Below, piece by piece: positions 50,633-59,933 of a stretch of 64,000 nucleotides of DNA. A program made the translations under genes and the position numbers. The notes beneath the pieces were generated by a model. It was not told the origin of the DNA and did no database searches. It was given only the letters and a program-made list of their open reading frames with translations. Source of the DNA: Sphaerisporangium sp. (GTDB lineage: Bacteria > Actinomycetota > Actinomycetes > Streptosporangiales > Streptosporangiaceae). The number at the start of each line of letters is the position of its first letter. Position 1 is the first letter of the stretch. The stretch is from assembly GCA_025964675.1 (NCBI GenBank), contig JAOPYI010000021.1:1-64000 (forward strand). Direction: 5' to 3'.

Positions 50633-52068
50633 GAGCGGTAACCGCTGAGCCACTCCAGCAGCAGGCGCGTGCCGAAGCCGGTCGCGCCCTTGGTCAGGAC
50701 GCCGTCGTCCGCGGTGCTGCGGGACACTCCCGCGATGTCGAGATGGGCCCAGCGCCGCCCGCCGGTGAACTCCCGTAGGAACAGCGCGGCGGTGATGGCG
50801 CCCCCGCCGTACTTGCCCTCGGAGTCGATGTTGGACAGGTCGGCCACCTGGGAGTCGAGCGCGGGCCGGTAGTCGTCGATCAGCGGCATGCGCCACAGGG
50901 GGTCGCCGGACACCCTCCCGGCCTCCAGCAGCTCCTTGGCCAGGTCGTCGCTGGAGGAGAAGACCGCGCCGATGTCGCGCCCGAGGGCGATGCTGATGGC
51001 CCCGGTCAGCGTGGCGAGGTCGACAACGGTGTCGGGGTCGAGCACGTCGTCGGCGTACGCCAGCGCGTCGGCGAGCACCAGCCTGCCCTCGGCGTCGGTG
51101 TTGAGCACCTCGACCGTGCGGCCGCCGTAGTGGGTGATCACGTCGCCGGGCCGCTGCGCCGTGCCGGACGGCATGTTCTCCGCGGCGGCGACCAGACCGG
51201 TGACGCGCGCCCGCGCGCCCAGCTCGCGCAGCGCGCCGAGGACGGCGATCACCACCGCGCCGCCCGCCATGTCGGTCTTCATGAACTTCATGCCGTCGGT
51301 CGGTTTGAGGGACAGGCCGCCGCTGTCGAAGGTGATGCCCTTGCCCACCAGCACGACGTGGGTGCCGTCCGGATCCTCGGGCTCGTACGCGAGCTGGATC
51401 AGCCGGGGCGGGCTCGCCGACCCCTGCCCGACCGCCAGGATGCCGCCGAACCCCTCGGCGGCGAGGTCGCCGGGCGACCACACCTTGGCCGTCAGCCCGG
51501 AGCGACCGGCGACCTCGACGGCGCGGTCGGCCAGCCAGGCTGGGTTCTTCTCGGAGGAGGGGGTGTTGGAGAGATCGCGCGCGAGAGCCGTGGCGCGGGC
51601 GGCCACCTCGGCGCGCTCGACGGCCGGACGGGCCTCCTCGGGCCCGAGAAAGCGGATCTCCTCAACGGCCTTGGTGCGACTCGCGCCGATCCTCATCGTG
51701 TAGGAGGCGAGCAGCGCGCCCTCGGCCAGGGCGGACCAGCCTTGCTCTCCCACGCCGGGCGGCAGTGTGACGTCGATGGACCGGCGTCCCCTGGCCCGCC
51801 GCGCGACGGCCCCGCCCGCCTTGCGCAGGGCGCGGGGCGTGGCGTCCCCGATGCCGTACAGAAGGACCCGCCGTACCGCGTCACCGTGCGCGACCGGGAC
51901 CTCCACAACCTCGCCGGGCTCCCCCTTGGCCTCGTGGTGGGCCAGGAGAGCCGGCACCGGCACGGGAAGCTCGACGTCCGCGGTCAGATCACCGCCGAAT
52001 GGCACGGCGAGCAGGTCGGCGTGCTGACCCGACGGTTGGACGAATCGCAGCGCGGTCTCAATTGGCAT
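50629..52068 (-). CDS. pepA: Leucyl aminopeptidase (M17, PepA)
   Basis: A 479-residue cytosolic metallopeptidase that removes N-terminal residues from peptides. The C-terminal catalytic domain has the two-metal ligands in VGKGITFDSGGLSLKP, MKTDMAGG, and the signature NTDAEGRLVLADAL. The N-terminal domain (residues 1-165) is the less conserved hexamer-forming part. Length and motifs are complete. It is preceded on the same strand by the small DUF3117 gene and ends within four bases of the O-methyltransferase stop. Confidence 0.95.
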   Translation of the reverse strand: MPIETALRFVQPSGQHADLLAVPFGGDLTADVELPVPVPALLAHHEAKGEPGEVVEVPVAHGDAVRRVLLYGIGDATPRALRKAGGAVARRARGRRSIDVTLPPGVGEQGWSALAEGALLASYTMRIGASRTKAVEEIRFLGPEEARPAVERAEVAARATALARDLSNTPSSEKNPAWLADRAVEVAGRSGLTAKVWSPGDLAAEGFGGILAVGQGSASPPRLIQLAYEPEDPDGTHVVLVGKGITFDSGGLSLKPTDGMKFMKTDMAGGAVVIAVLGALRELGARARVTGLVAAAENMPSGTAQRPGDVITHYGGRTVEVLNTDAEGRLVLADALAYADDVLDPDTVVDLATLTGAISIALGRDIGAVFSSSDDLAKELLEAGRVSGDPLWRMPLIDDYRPALDSQVADLSNIDSEGKYGGGAITAALFLREFTGGRRWAHLDIAGVSRSTADDGVLTKGATGFGTRLLLEWLSGYRS

Positions 52069-52173
52069 GGTGGTCCTCCCCTGCCTGGATGTGCGACAGC
52101 CCCGGCGTGGGGGCGCGGCCCGGCCGCCGGGGCCGTCAAGTCGCCTGTGTCGGTGGGTTGTGTCAGGGGTATG

Positions 52174-52341
52174 TCAGCCGACGACGTTCTTCAGAGCGTC
52201 GCCAAGGGCTCTGGCCTCGTCCGGTGAGAGCTCGACGACGAGCCGGCCGCCACCCTCCAGAGGGACCCGCATGACAATGCCCCGTCCTTCCTTGGTGACC
52301 TCCAGCGGACCGTCGCCAGTCCGCGGCTTCATCGCCGCCAT
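52174..52341 (-). CDS. DUF3117 family small protein, 55 aa
   Basis: A short actinobacterial protein: MAAMKPRTGDGPLEVTKEGR at the start, then IVMRVPLEGGGRLVVELS, and a C-terminal helix DEARALGDALKNVVG. These match the DUF3117 family (M. tuberculosis Rv1211), which lies next to tag there as well. The function is unknown. AGGAAGGGA precedes ATG 52341. The frame is uninterrupted and fits the family length exactly. Confidence 0.93.
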   Translation of the reverse strand: MAAMKPRTGDGPLEVTKEGRGIVMRVPLEGGGRLVVELSPDEARALGDALKNVVG

Positions 52342-52521
52342 GCGTATATCCCTTCCTGCCTCGGCCTGCGCGATGCCGACACGCGCCTGTCCGCGCCCGG
52401 CCGCCCGCCGCTTTCACGTCTTCTGTGACGTCCCATTATCCCGCCTCGCGAGCGCGCATGGGTAACGATCTCCTCCCAGAATGCGTTGTCGGGGGCCCTC
52501 ACGCCGATCAAACTGGTCTAT

Positions 52522-52689
52522 GTGAACGCCCGCGCCGCGCTTTTCGACCTCTATGGCGACCACCTGCGAATACGCGCGGGACGCGCGTTCGCCCGCGACG
52601 CCCCCGACGACCGGGTCTTCGCCACCCGTAGCAGACTGGTCCACGGGTCTTCGCCGCCCGACCGCAACCCGGACAAGGGAGTCCACTGA
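52522..52689 (+). pseudogene. PaaX-family regulator N-terminal fragment
   Basis: A GTG-initiated frame of 55 residues beginning NARAALFDLYGDHLRIRAGRA, which closely resembles the N-terminal winged-helix start of PaaX-type phenylacetate regulators (ALFDLYGDHLR). The rest of the family (about 250 residues) is absent: after 38 residues it becomes Arg/Pro-rich and stops at TGA, which shares an A with the ATG of the enoyl-CoA hydratase (TGATG). In related actinomycetes a full paaX-like gene precedes such a hydratase, so this is probably a decayed regulator. It may still couple translation into the next gene. Confidence 0.5.
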
Positions 52690-53504
52690 TGGATCAGCGA
52701 GCCAACGTCACCCCCGGCGCCGACGCGCACGTCCTCTACTCCGTCGAGGGCGGCGTCGCCACGGTCACGCTGAACCGCCCGGACGCGATGAACGCGCTGA
52801 CCATCCTCATGAAGGCCTCGCTGCTGGAGGCGCTGGAGCGGGCCCGCGACGACGCCGAGGCCCGGGCCGTGCTGCTGACCGGCGCGGGGCGCGGCTTCTG
52901 CGCCGGGCAGGACCTGCGGGAGCACGCCGCCAACCTGGACGCGGGCGTGGGTCTCGACAACACCGTCCGCGCCCACTACAACCCGATCATCCTGACGGTC
53001 ACCGGCATGGGCAAGCCGGTGGTCGCCGCCGTCAACGGCATCGCCGCGGGCGCGGGAGCCTCGCTGGCCTTCGCCTGCGACTTCCGGGTGGCGGCCGACA
53101 ACGCGAGGTTCGCGATGGCGTTCAGCGGCATCGGCCTCGCCCCCGACTCCGGCGCCTCCTGGACGCTGCCCCGGCTGGTGGGCCCCGCGAGGGCCCGCGA
53201 GCTGCTGCTGCTGGGCGAGCCGGTCGGTGCGGCCGAAGCGCTGGAGCTGGGCATGGTGACCTCCGTCGTCCCCTCCGCCGAGCTGGCGGCGAGCGCCCGG
53301 GATCTCGCCGTACGGCTGGCGCAGGGCCCGACGCTCGCCTACGGGGCGATCAAGCAGGCCCTGGACTTCTCCGCGGCGCACTCCCTGGAGGACTCCCTGG
53401 AGGTGGAGGCCGACCTCCAGGACGCCTGCGCCAAGACGGAGGACCACCACAACGCCACCCGGGCCTTCCTCGCCAAGGATCGTCCCGTCTTCCAGGGCCG
53501 CTGA
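52689..53504 (+). CDS. Enoyl-CoA hydratase/isomerase (PaaG-like)
   Basis: A 271-residue crotonase-fold enzyme. Oxyanion-hole loops are GRGFCAGQDLREHA and NGIAAGAGASLAFACDFRVAA (the two backbone amides), and the C-terminal trimerisation helices follow. DSGASWTLPRLVG is the usual segment bearing an acidic residue. PaaG-type members isomerise ring-opened oxepin-CoA or hydrate fatty acyl-CoAs. The residual PaaX fragment upstream supports a phenylacetate link, but no other paa gene is in the window. aagggag precedes the ATG. Confidence 0.9.
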   Translation: MDQRANVTPGADAHVLYSVEGGVATVTLNRPDAMNALTILMKASLLEALERARDDAEARAVLLTGAGRGFCAGQDLREHAANLDAGVGLDNTVRAHYNPIILTVTGMGKPVVAAVNGIAAGAGASLAFACDFRVAADNARFAMAFSGIGLAPDSGASWTLPRLVGPARARELLLLGEPVGAAEALELGMVTSVVPSAELAASARDLAVRLAQGPTLAYGAIKQALDFSAAHSLEDSLEVEADLQDACAKTEDHHNATRAFLAKDRPVFQGR

Positions 53505-53510
53505 CCGGCC

Positions 53511-54065
53511 TCAGGGGCGGTCGCGCGCCCAGCACCCGGCCAGGTGGTCGTTCACCAGGCCGATCGCCTGCATCAAGGCGTAGGCCGTCGTCGGGCCGAC
53601 GAATCTGAAGCCGTGGCGCTTCAGCTCCTTGGCCAGGGCCTTGGACGCGGGTGTCGTCGCCGGCACGTCGGCGAGCGACCCCGGGGCGGGAGACGCCAGG
53701 TCGGCGTACCTCCAGACCAGCCCGGAGACGCCCCCGGGGATCTCCGCGGCGGCCCGGGCGTTGGAGACGGCCGCCTCGATCTTGGCCCGGTTGCGGACGA
53801 TCCCCGCGTCGGCCAGCAGCCGCTCGACGTCGGACTCGTCGAACGCGGCCACGGCCGGAATGGAGAAGCCGGAGAAGGCCTTGCGGAAGTTCTCGCGCTT
53901 GCGCAGGATCGTCAGCCAGGACAGGCCCGACTGGAACGCCTCCAGCGTCAGCCGTTCGTACACGAGGTCGTCGCCGTGGACCGGCCGGCCCCATTCTTCG
54001 TCGTGGTAACGGATGTAGTCGGGCGCGGTCGTCACCCAGCCGCACCGGACAGGCTCAGGGGTCAC
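53511..54065 (-). CDS. tag: DNA-3-methyladenine glycosylase I (Tag)
   Basis: A 184-residue base-excision enzyme that removes N3-methyladenine from DNA. The Zn-binding Cys and His are in RCGW (residues 8-11), a His in RYHDEEWGRP, and NDHLAGCW at the C-terminus. LTLEAFQSGLSWLTILRKRENF carries the conserved helix-hairpin and substrate region. Length is typical. It is convergent with the enoyl-CoA hydratase and followed on its own strand by nothing closely coupled. Confidence 0.95.
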   Translation of the reverse strand: MTPEPVRCGWVTTAPDYIRYHDEEWGRPVHGDDLVYERLTLEAFQSGLSWLTILRKRENFRKAFSGFSIPAVAAFDESDVERLLADAGIVRNRAKIEAAVSNARAAAEIPGGVSGLVWRYADLASPAPGSLADVPATTPASKALAKELKRHGFRFVGPTTAYALMQAIGLVNDHLAGCWARDRP

Positions 54066-54084
54066 GTAAACCGAGGTTACAAGC

Positions 54085-54570
54085 TCAGCGGGCGTCTTCC
54101 GTCTCGGAACGGTCGGTGTCGGCGCCGTTGGGCGCCGGCTCTCTGTCAGGCAGCCCGAACCCGGAGGGGTCCGTGGGAGGGTCGCCCTCCGCCGCGGGCT
54201 CGGACGGATCGGGTGCCCAGGGCGCCCGCGCGCTGGACTCCCGGCGGGCCTGCAGGCGTCCGGCGAGCAGCTCGGCTACCCGCTGTTCCAGCACGGCGAT
54301 GTGGGTGTCACGCTCGCCGATGGCCGTGGCCGCCCGCTGCAAGGTCTCGTCGACGCTCTGGGTGTGGTAGCCCACGAGGCTCACCGGGAGCTGCAACGCC
54401 ATGAAGTCGACGGCCGTGAGCTGCCCGGGGTCGGGCAGGTCCAGCGGCGGCACGTCGGGGGCGAACTCCGTCAGCTCACCGCCGCGCCCCTGGGAGACCA
54501 TCACCACGCAGTACAGCACGGCCAGCGCGGCGACAGCGAGTAGGACCAGCACATACGAATCGTGCCACAT
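54085..54570 (-). CDS. DivIVA-like membrane protein
   Basis: A 161-residue protein with an N-terminal membrane helix (YVLVLLAVAALAVLYCVVMVS) and a region LTAVDFMALQLPVSLVGYHTQSVDETL that resembles the short DivIVA-type motif, then a coiled coil (ERDTHIAVLEQRVAELLAGRLQARR). A charged disordered tail ends it. Mycobacterial Rv1209, next to tagA, has the same layout, so it is probably the orthologue. It may take part in pole or septum recruitment, which is inference. ATG 54570 is the likely start. Confidence 0.75.
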   Translation of the reverse strand: MWHDSYVLVLLAVAALAVLYCVVMVSQGRGGELTEFAPDVPPLDLPDPGQLTAVDFMALQLPVSLVGYHTQSVDETLQRAATAIGERDTHIAVLEQRVAELLAGRLQARRESSARAPWAPDPSEPAAEGDPPTDPSGFGLPDREPAPNGADTDRSETEDAR

Positions 54571-54622
54571 CGGTGCCTTTGAGCGCGCGCTGTTGCCTTC
54601 GCGCATGTGACACCATCGACGC

Positions 54623-54907
54623 ATGACGCCTGTGCTCGTGACCGGCCCCGAGGGGCGGCTCGACCCCGGCTGGGTCGAGGCGGGCTCGGCCGCCGAGGTG
54701 GAGCGCCACGCTCAGGCGGGCCGCACTGTGGCGGTGACCCTGTCCGGCGACGAGACCACGCAGCTCGCGACGGCGGCGGTGTTCGCGTGGCTCGGAGCCC
54801 GCGTCTTCCGCACGGCCTACGAGGACCAGGTGCGCCTGGCGCTCGACATGACCGAGTCGCTCGCCGGGAGGCGGCCTCCGGCGCTAACCCGGCGCGGCCT
54901 CGCCTAG
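54623..54907 (+). CDS. Hypothetical protein, 94 aa
   Basis: I do not recognise the family by name. It is a small soluble alpha/beta-looking protein (TPVLVTGPEGRLDPGWVE; RTVAVTLSGDETTQLATAAVFAWLGARVFRT) lying divergently from the DivIVA-like gene. Its final phrase ALDMTESLAGRRPPAL resembles the end of dihydropteroate synthase-linked small proteins in this region, but that is only suggestive. It overlaps the end of the LOG gene by 24 bases. Confidence 0.6.
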   Translation: MTPVLVTGPEGRLDPGWVEAGSAAEVERHAQAGRTVAVTLSGDETTQLATAAVFAWLGARVFRTAYEDQVRLALDMTESLAGRRPPALTRRGLA

Positions 54908-55477
54908 CTCCTCGGCGTTGGGGCTGAGGGTGCGGCCGGGCTTCTCCAGGTGCTCGAGGGCCTCCTCGACGGTGGTGGTCCAGGAGATCGCGTCGAAGAC
55001 GTTCGGACGGGTGAAGCCCTCTTCGTACATGCCGTCGACCAGCAGGCGCAGCGGGGCGTAAAGGCCCCACGGGTCCAGGATGACCAGCGGCTTGTCGTGC
55101 AGCCCGAGCACGCGCGCGGTCCAGATCTCGAACAGCTCCTCCAGCGTGCCGATGCCGCCGGGAAGCACCAGGAACGCGTCGGAGCGGGTGTCCATGATGC
55201 CCTTGCGCTCACGCATGTCGCCTGTGATGATCAGCTCGTCTGAGCCGGTGTCGGCGATCTCGAGCTCCACGAGGACCTGGGGCATCACGCCCACCGTGCG
55301 GCCGCCGGCCTGCCGCGCCGCACGGGCCACCGCCCCCATGCAGGAGACCACGGCGCCACCGCTGACGAGGGTGTGCCCGCGCCGGGCCAGCTCCGTGCCG
55401 ACCTCGGTGGCCAGGTCGAGGTACTTCTCGTCGATCTTCTGGCTGGACGCGCAGAACACGCAGATCGCCATCGTCAC
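54884..55477 (-). CDS. LOG/TIGR00730 family Rossmann-fold protein, copy 1
   Basis: A 197-residue protein of the lysine-decarboxylase-like LOG family. GGAVVSCMGAVARAA and LPGGIGTLEELFEIW (PGGxGTxxE motif) are visible, with the RERK/MDTRSDAF loop before it. LOG proteins are cytokinin riboside 5'-monophosphate phosphoribohydrolases in plants and some actinobacteria; in M. tuberculosis Rv1205 is the example. Here the exact nucleotide substrate is unknown. GTG 55477 and ATG 55471 are both plausible starts. It is adjacent to a second LOG gene. Confidence 0.88.
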   Translation of the reverse strand: MTMAICVFCASSQKIDEKYLDLATEVGTELARRGHTLVSGGAVVSCMGAVARAARQAGGRTVGVMPQVLVELEIADTGSDELIITGDMRERKGIMDTRSDAFLVLPGGIGTLEELFEIWTARVLGLHDKPLVILDPWGLYAPLRLLVDGMYEEGFTRPNVFDAISWTTTVEEALEHLEKPGRTLSPNAEELGEAAPG

Positions 55478-55500
55478 GTCGGCAACCCTACACAGGCCGA

Positions 55501-56262
55501 TCAAACGTCACGCAGACCGACCTGGCGTTCCTGGTCGGCCTGCACGATGATGCGCACCGCCTCGTCCACGTCGTCGGTCACCTGCAGCAGGCCGACGTCA
55601 CCCGCGGAGATCTTGCCGGTTGTCACGAGGGTGTCGCGGATCCAGTCGAGCAGGCCGCCCCAGAACCGCGTGCCCAGCAGGAGGACCGGGAACGAGGTGA
55701 CCTTTCGCGTCTGGACCAGCGTGAGGGCCTCGAAGAGCTCATCGAGCGTGCCGAAGCCGCCGGGCAGTGCGACGAACCCGCAGGAGTACTTCACGAACAT
55801 CGTCTTGCGCACGAAGAAGTAGCGGAACTCGATGCCGAGGTCGACGTAGTCGTTCAGCTTCTGCTCGAAGGGCAGCTCGATGCCGAGCCCCACCGAGACG
55901 CCGCCGGCCTGGCGCGCTCCCTTGTTCGCCGCCTCCATGCACCCGGGCCCGCCGCCGGTGATCACGGCGTACCCGGCCTCGGCAAGGGCGCTGCCGAGGC
56001 TCTCCCCGAGCGCGTACTCAGGGCTCTCCCGGGGGGTGCGGGCGGACCCGAAGACGGTGACGGCGGGCGGCAGCTCGGCGAGCTGCCCGAAGCCCTCCAC
56101 GAACTCGGCCTGGATGCGCAGCACCCGCCAGGGGTCCATGTGCAGCCACTCAGTGGATCCGCGCTGGTCGAGAAGTCTCTCGTCGTAGGTCGTGTCGGGG
56201 AGGAACTTCCCCCGGACCAGAGACGGTCCCTGACGGCGTTCCTCGCGAGGTGCTTTGTTCAT
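55501..56262 (-). CDS. LOG/TIGR00730 family Rossmann-fold protein, copy 2
   Basis: A 253-residue second LOG member with an extra N-terminal region of about 60 residues (RGKFLPDTTYDERLLDQRG) and the catalytic loops VFGSARTP, ITGGGPGCMEAANKGA and ALPGGFGTLDELFEA. The C-terminal segment GDVGLLQVTDDVDEAVRIIV is typical of this longer subtype. It starts 23 bases upstream of copy 1 in the same direction, so they form one operon. ATG 56262 is the family-like start; the frame further upstream reads through a terminator. Confidence 0.88.
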   Translation of the reverse strand: MNKAPREERRQGPSLVRGKFLPDTTYDERLLDQRGSTEWLHMDPWRVLRIQAEFVEGFGQLAELPPAVTVFGSARTPRESPEYALGESLGSALAEAGYAVITGGGPGCMEAANKGARQAGGVSVGLGIELPFEQKLNDYVDLGIEFRYFFVRKTMFVKYSCGFVALPGGFGTLDELFEALTLVQTRKVTSFPVLLLGTRFWGGLLDWIRDTLVTTGKISAGDVGLLQVTDDVDEAVRIIVQADQERQVGLRDV

Positions 56263-56415
56263 GCGAATCACGCTAACTGCCCGCGCGAGCGCACAAGCCG
56301 TACCCGATCGGGCGGTTTCGTAGTGCCTGTAAAGAATCTTGAAAAATCTGCTTGGAGCAGGGGAACCGTTTCTTCTCGAGACTGCGTCTAACAGCCGAGG
56401 GTGCTGCTCGGGACT

Positions 56416-56461
56416 GAAAGTGGCTTTCCCCGCCAAATGGCCGGCGCGGAAAGCCACTTTC
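56416..56461. terminator. Strong terminator downstream of dapE
   Basis: gaaagtggctttcc (56416-56429) and ggaaagccactttc (56448-56461) form a 14-bp perfect stem, followed on the forward strand by TTTTG. On the reverse strand it lies just after the dapE stop codon and ahead of the LOG operon. Confidence 0.85.
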
Positions 56462-56476
56462 TTTTGTACGGCGTGA

Positions 56477-57536
56477 TCAGCCGAGCCAGGCGAGCATCCT
56501 GCGCTCGCAGTCGGCGATCTTGGCAAGCGAGGCGTACTCGCCCTGCTGGTGGGCGAGGTTCGGATCGCCGGGGCCGTAGTTCACGGCCGGGATGCCGAGC
56601 CCGGAGAACAGCGAGACGTCGGTCCAGCCGAGCTTGGCCCGGGGAGTGCCGCCGATGGCCTCCGCGAACGCCGCGGCGACGGGGTGGGTCAGCCCGGGGC
56701 GCGCGCCGGCGGCTCCGTCTGTGAACCGCACCTCGTACCCGTCGAAGATCTCGCGCACGTGGTCACGCGCCTGTTCCAGCGAGCGGTCGGGCGCGAAGCG
56801 GTAGTTCACCGTGACCACGCACTCGTCGGGGATGACGTTGCCGGCCACCCCGCCGGCGATGCCGACGGCGTTCAGCCCCTCGTGGTACGCCAGGCCGTCC
56901 ACGACCGGCTCGCGGGCCTCGTAGGCGTTCAGCCGGGCGAGGACGGGCGCGACCGCGTGGACGGCGTTCACGCCGTGCCAGGAGCGGGCGCTGTGGGCCC
57001 GCTTGCCCCTGGCGACGACCTGCGCCCGCAGGGTGCCCTGGCAGCCGCCCTCGATCTCTCCGTCGGTGGGCTCCATGAGCACGGCGAAGTCGCCCGCGAG
57101 CAGCTCGGGACGGGTGCGGGCGAGCCGCGCCAGACCGTTGCGCGCGAGCTCGATCTCCTCGCAGTCGTAGAAGACGTAGGTGACGTCCCTGCTGGGGCTC
57201 GGCAGCCCGGCGGCGAGCTTCAGGGCGATGGCGACGCCGCTCTTCATGTCGGAGGTGCCGCAGCCGTACAGCAGGTCGCCCTCGACGCGTGACGGAACGT
57301 TCCCGGCGAGCGGCACGGTGTCGATGTGGCCCGCGACGACCACCCGCTGGGCGCGGCCCAGCCCGGTGCGCGCCACAACGGCCTCACCGTCGCGGACGAC
57401 GGTGAGGTGCGGGAGCGGCGCCAGGACCGCCTCGATGGCGTCCGCCAGGGCCTTCTCGTCGCCGCTGACCGACTCGATGTCGACGAGCGCCGCCGTCAGC
57501 GCCCGTACGTCACCGGTGAGATCGAGCGGCGTCGCC

Positions 57537-57544
<8 letters not shown>
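56477..57544 (-). CDS. dapE: Succinyl-diaminopimelate desuccinylase (DapE)
   Basis: A 355-residue M20 di-zinc amidase that releases succinate to give LL-diaminopimelate in the succinylase pathway for lysine and peptidoglycan. Metal ligands are seen in VAGHIDTVP (His), GTSDMKSG (Asp), CEEIE (Glu pair), LMEPTDGE (Glu/Asp region) and AHQQGEY (His). The central lid domain is between about 170 and 275. Start overlaps the dapD end by eight bases, so the two form an operon. Confidence 0.95.
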
Positions 57545-58373
<829 letters not shown>

Positions 58374-58423
58374 GTGAGGGGAGCTTAGCGCCGCGCGGGG
58401 ACCTCGGCTTGGCCGGTAGGTTC

Positions 58424-59266
58424 ATGTGTGTGGCACGGCGATTCTCACGAGCGGTTCTGACGATCACGGCCATCGTGGTCGTGCTCGGCGCAGCTATCTT
58501 TTTCGGGATTTATCACCTGTTGAACAGAGCGAAGCCGTTCAGTCTCGGCGAGCACTGTCAGGTGAAGACCTCGACGGGCACCCTCGACCTCGAGATCGAG
58601 CAGGCGCAGGTCGCCGCCACGATCGCCGCGGTGGCCTCCCGCCGCAAGCTGCCCGAGCGGGCCCTGCAGATCGCGTACGTCACAGCGATCCAGGAGTCCA
58701 AGCTGCTGAACCTCCCCTCCGGCGACCGTGACTCGGTCGGGGTGTTCCAGCAGCGCCCCTCGCAGGGCTGGGGCACCGTCGCGCAGCTCCAGGACCCGGT
58801 CTACGCCACACGCAAGTTCTTCGCGGCTCTGGTCAAGGTCAAGCGCTACCAGAAGCTGCCCCTGCACGAGGCGGCCCAGGCCGTGCAGCGGTCCGCCGAC
58901 GGCTCGGCGTACGCCCAGCACGAGGAGGACGCCAAGATCCTCGCCGGGGCGTTCACGGGCCGTATCCCGAAGGCCGTCCACTGCTGGTACCCACCACCCA
59001 CCGGCAAACCCGTCCCCTCCCAACCGGCCAAGGCCCGCAAGGAGCTGGCCAGGGCCCTCGGGGAGCCCGCGGCCGACGGCAACCAGATCACCGCGCCGAC
59101 GGAGCGGCGCGGGTGGCTGATCGCCGCCTGGTCCGTCGCCCACGCCCGGAAGTACGGCCTGCGCCAGGTGCGCTACGCGGGCGTCACGTGGAAGTCCGCG
59201 TCGGGCCACGACGGCTGGCTGACCGACGCCAAGTCCTCCTCGGCGGCGAAGGTCGAGATCGCCTAG
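58424..59266 (+). CDS. Membrane-anchored lysozyme-like (transglycosylase-like) protein
   Basis: A 280-residue protein with one N-terminal membrane helix (VLTITAIVVVLGAAIFFGIYHLL) and an extracytoplasmic domain. The segment ALQIAYVTAIQESKLLNL, followed by GDRDSVGVFQQRPSQGWGT, resembles the lysozyme-like transglycosylase fold, with Glu in IQESKL as the candidate acid. Such proteins are often annotated wrongly as heavy-metal transporters. No lipobox. Its role is probably peptidoglycan cleavage, unproven. ATG 58424 or GTG 58430 is the start. Its TAG shares CTAG with the convergent DUF4178 gene. Confidence 0.75.
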   Translation: MCVARRFSRAVLTITAIVVVLGAAIFFGIYHLLNRAKPFSLGEHCQVKTSTGTLDLEIEQAQVAATIAAVASRRKLPERALQIAYVTAIQESKLLNLPSGDRDSVGVFQQRPSQGWGTVAQLQDPVYATRKFFAALVKVKRYQKLPLHEAAQAVQRSADGSAYAQHEEDAKILAGAFTGRIPKAVHCWYPPPTGKPVPSQPAKARKELARALGEPAADGNQITAPTERRGWLIAAWSVAHARKYGLRQVRYAGVTWKSASGHDGWLTDAKSSSAAKVEIA

Positions 59267-59922
59267 AGCATGCGTTCCACGTTGATCGAGCCGGGAGAGA
59301 GCGGCTGCGCGTAGGCGGCGGTCCAGGCCTGCCCCTGCACCCGGTGGAAGCTGAGCAGGCGCCCGTCGCCGGCGCGGTAGTCGGCGAAGTCGACCAGGCC
59401 GCGCTCGGGGTAGCCGGTCGTGCCCTCCGAGCGGAAGGCGGCGGTCCCGCGCTCGTACGGGAAGAACTCCACCCCTTCCATGATCAGCATGCTCTTGGCC
59501 GGCACCATGCCCTGGGTCGGGACCGGGGTCCAGAGGAAGACCTCCAGGTGGGGCGGCTCGTCCGGCGTCGCCCCCTCGCGCTCCTGGACCGACAGCCACT
59601 GGTAGTGACGCACGCCCTCCTCGAGGAGGTATTCGGTCCACTGGTCGCCGTGCCACGAAAGGTGGAGGGCTCCGAGGACGCGCGACCGCGCCCCCTGACG
59701 GTCGATGGTGTCCCCGACCTTGATCGTCCTCGGATCGAGGTAGTCGGGGTCCAGGACGCCCGGGCGGGCCGGCGCGGGGTGCGGCGAAGTCGGCTCGGGC
59801 GCCGGCTCAGGGGGCCTGGGAGCCGGTCGAGCCTTCTTCTCGGGCCGTCGCGTGCCGATAAAGGCGCCCAGCACGACGACGAAGATGGCTGCGCTCATTG
59901 CGAGCACGACCGCAACGGTCAT
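59263..59922 (-). CDS. DUF4178-like membrane-anchored protein
   Basis: A 219-residue protein with an N-terminal membrane helix (VVLAMSAAIFVVVLGAFIGT), a Pro-rich linker (PAPRPPEPAPEPTSPHPAPARP) and a domain starting LDPRTIKVGDTIDRQG that resembles DUF4178 (KVGD, WTEYLL, YQWLSVQE). The function is unknown. It lies 11 bases downstream of dapC on the same strand, so it is probably co-transcribed with it. Its stop overlaps the convergent gene by four bases. Confidence 0.75.
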   Translation of the reverse strand: MTVAVVLAMSAAIFVVVLGAFIGTRRPEKKARPAPRPPEPAPEPTSPHPAPARPGVLDPDYLDPRTIKVGDTIDRQGARSRVLGALHLSWHGDQWTEYLLEEGVRHYQWLSVQEREGATPDEPPHLEVFLWTPVPTQGMVPAKSMLIMEGVEFFPYERGTAAFRSEGTTGYPERGLVDFADYRAGDGRLLSFHRVQGQAWTAAYAQPLSPGSINVERML

Positions 59923-59933
59923 GCCGCGGGATC

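Noticed and set aside
56263-56526. N-terminal extension of LOG copy 2 back to 56526
   Set aside because: The extension reads through a 14-bp-stem terminator and has no family similarity; ATG 56262 fits the family start.
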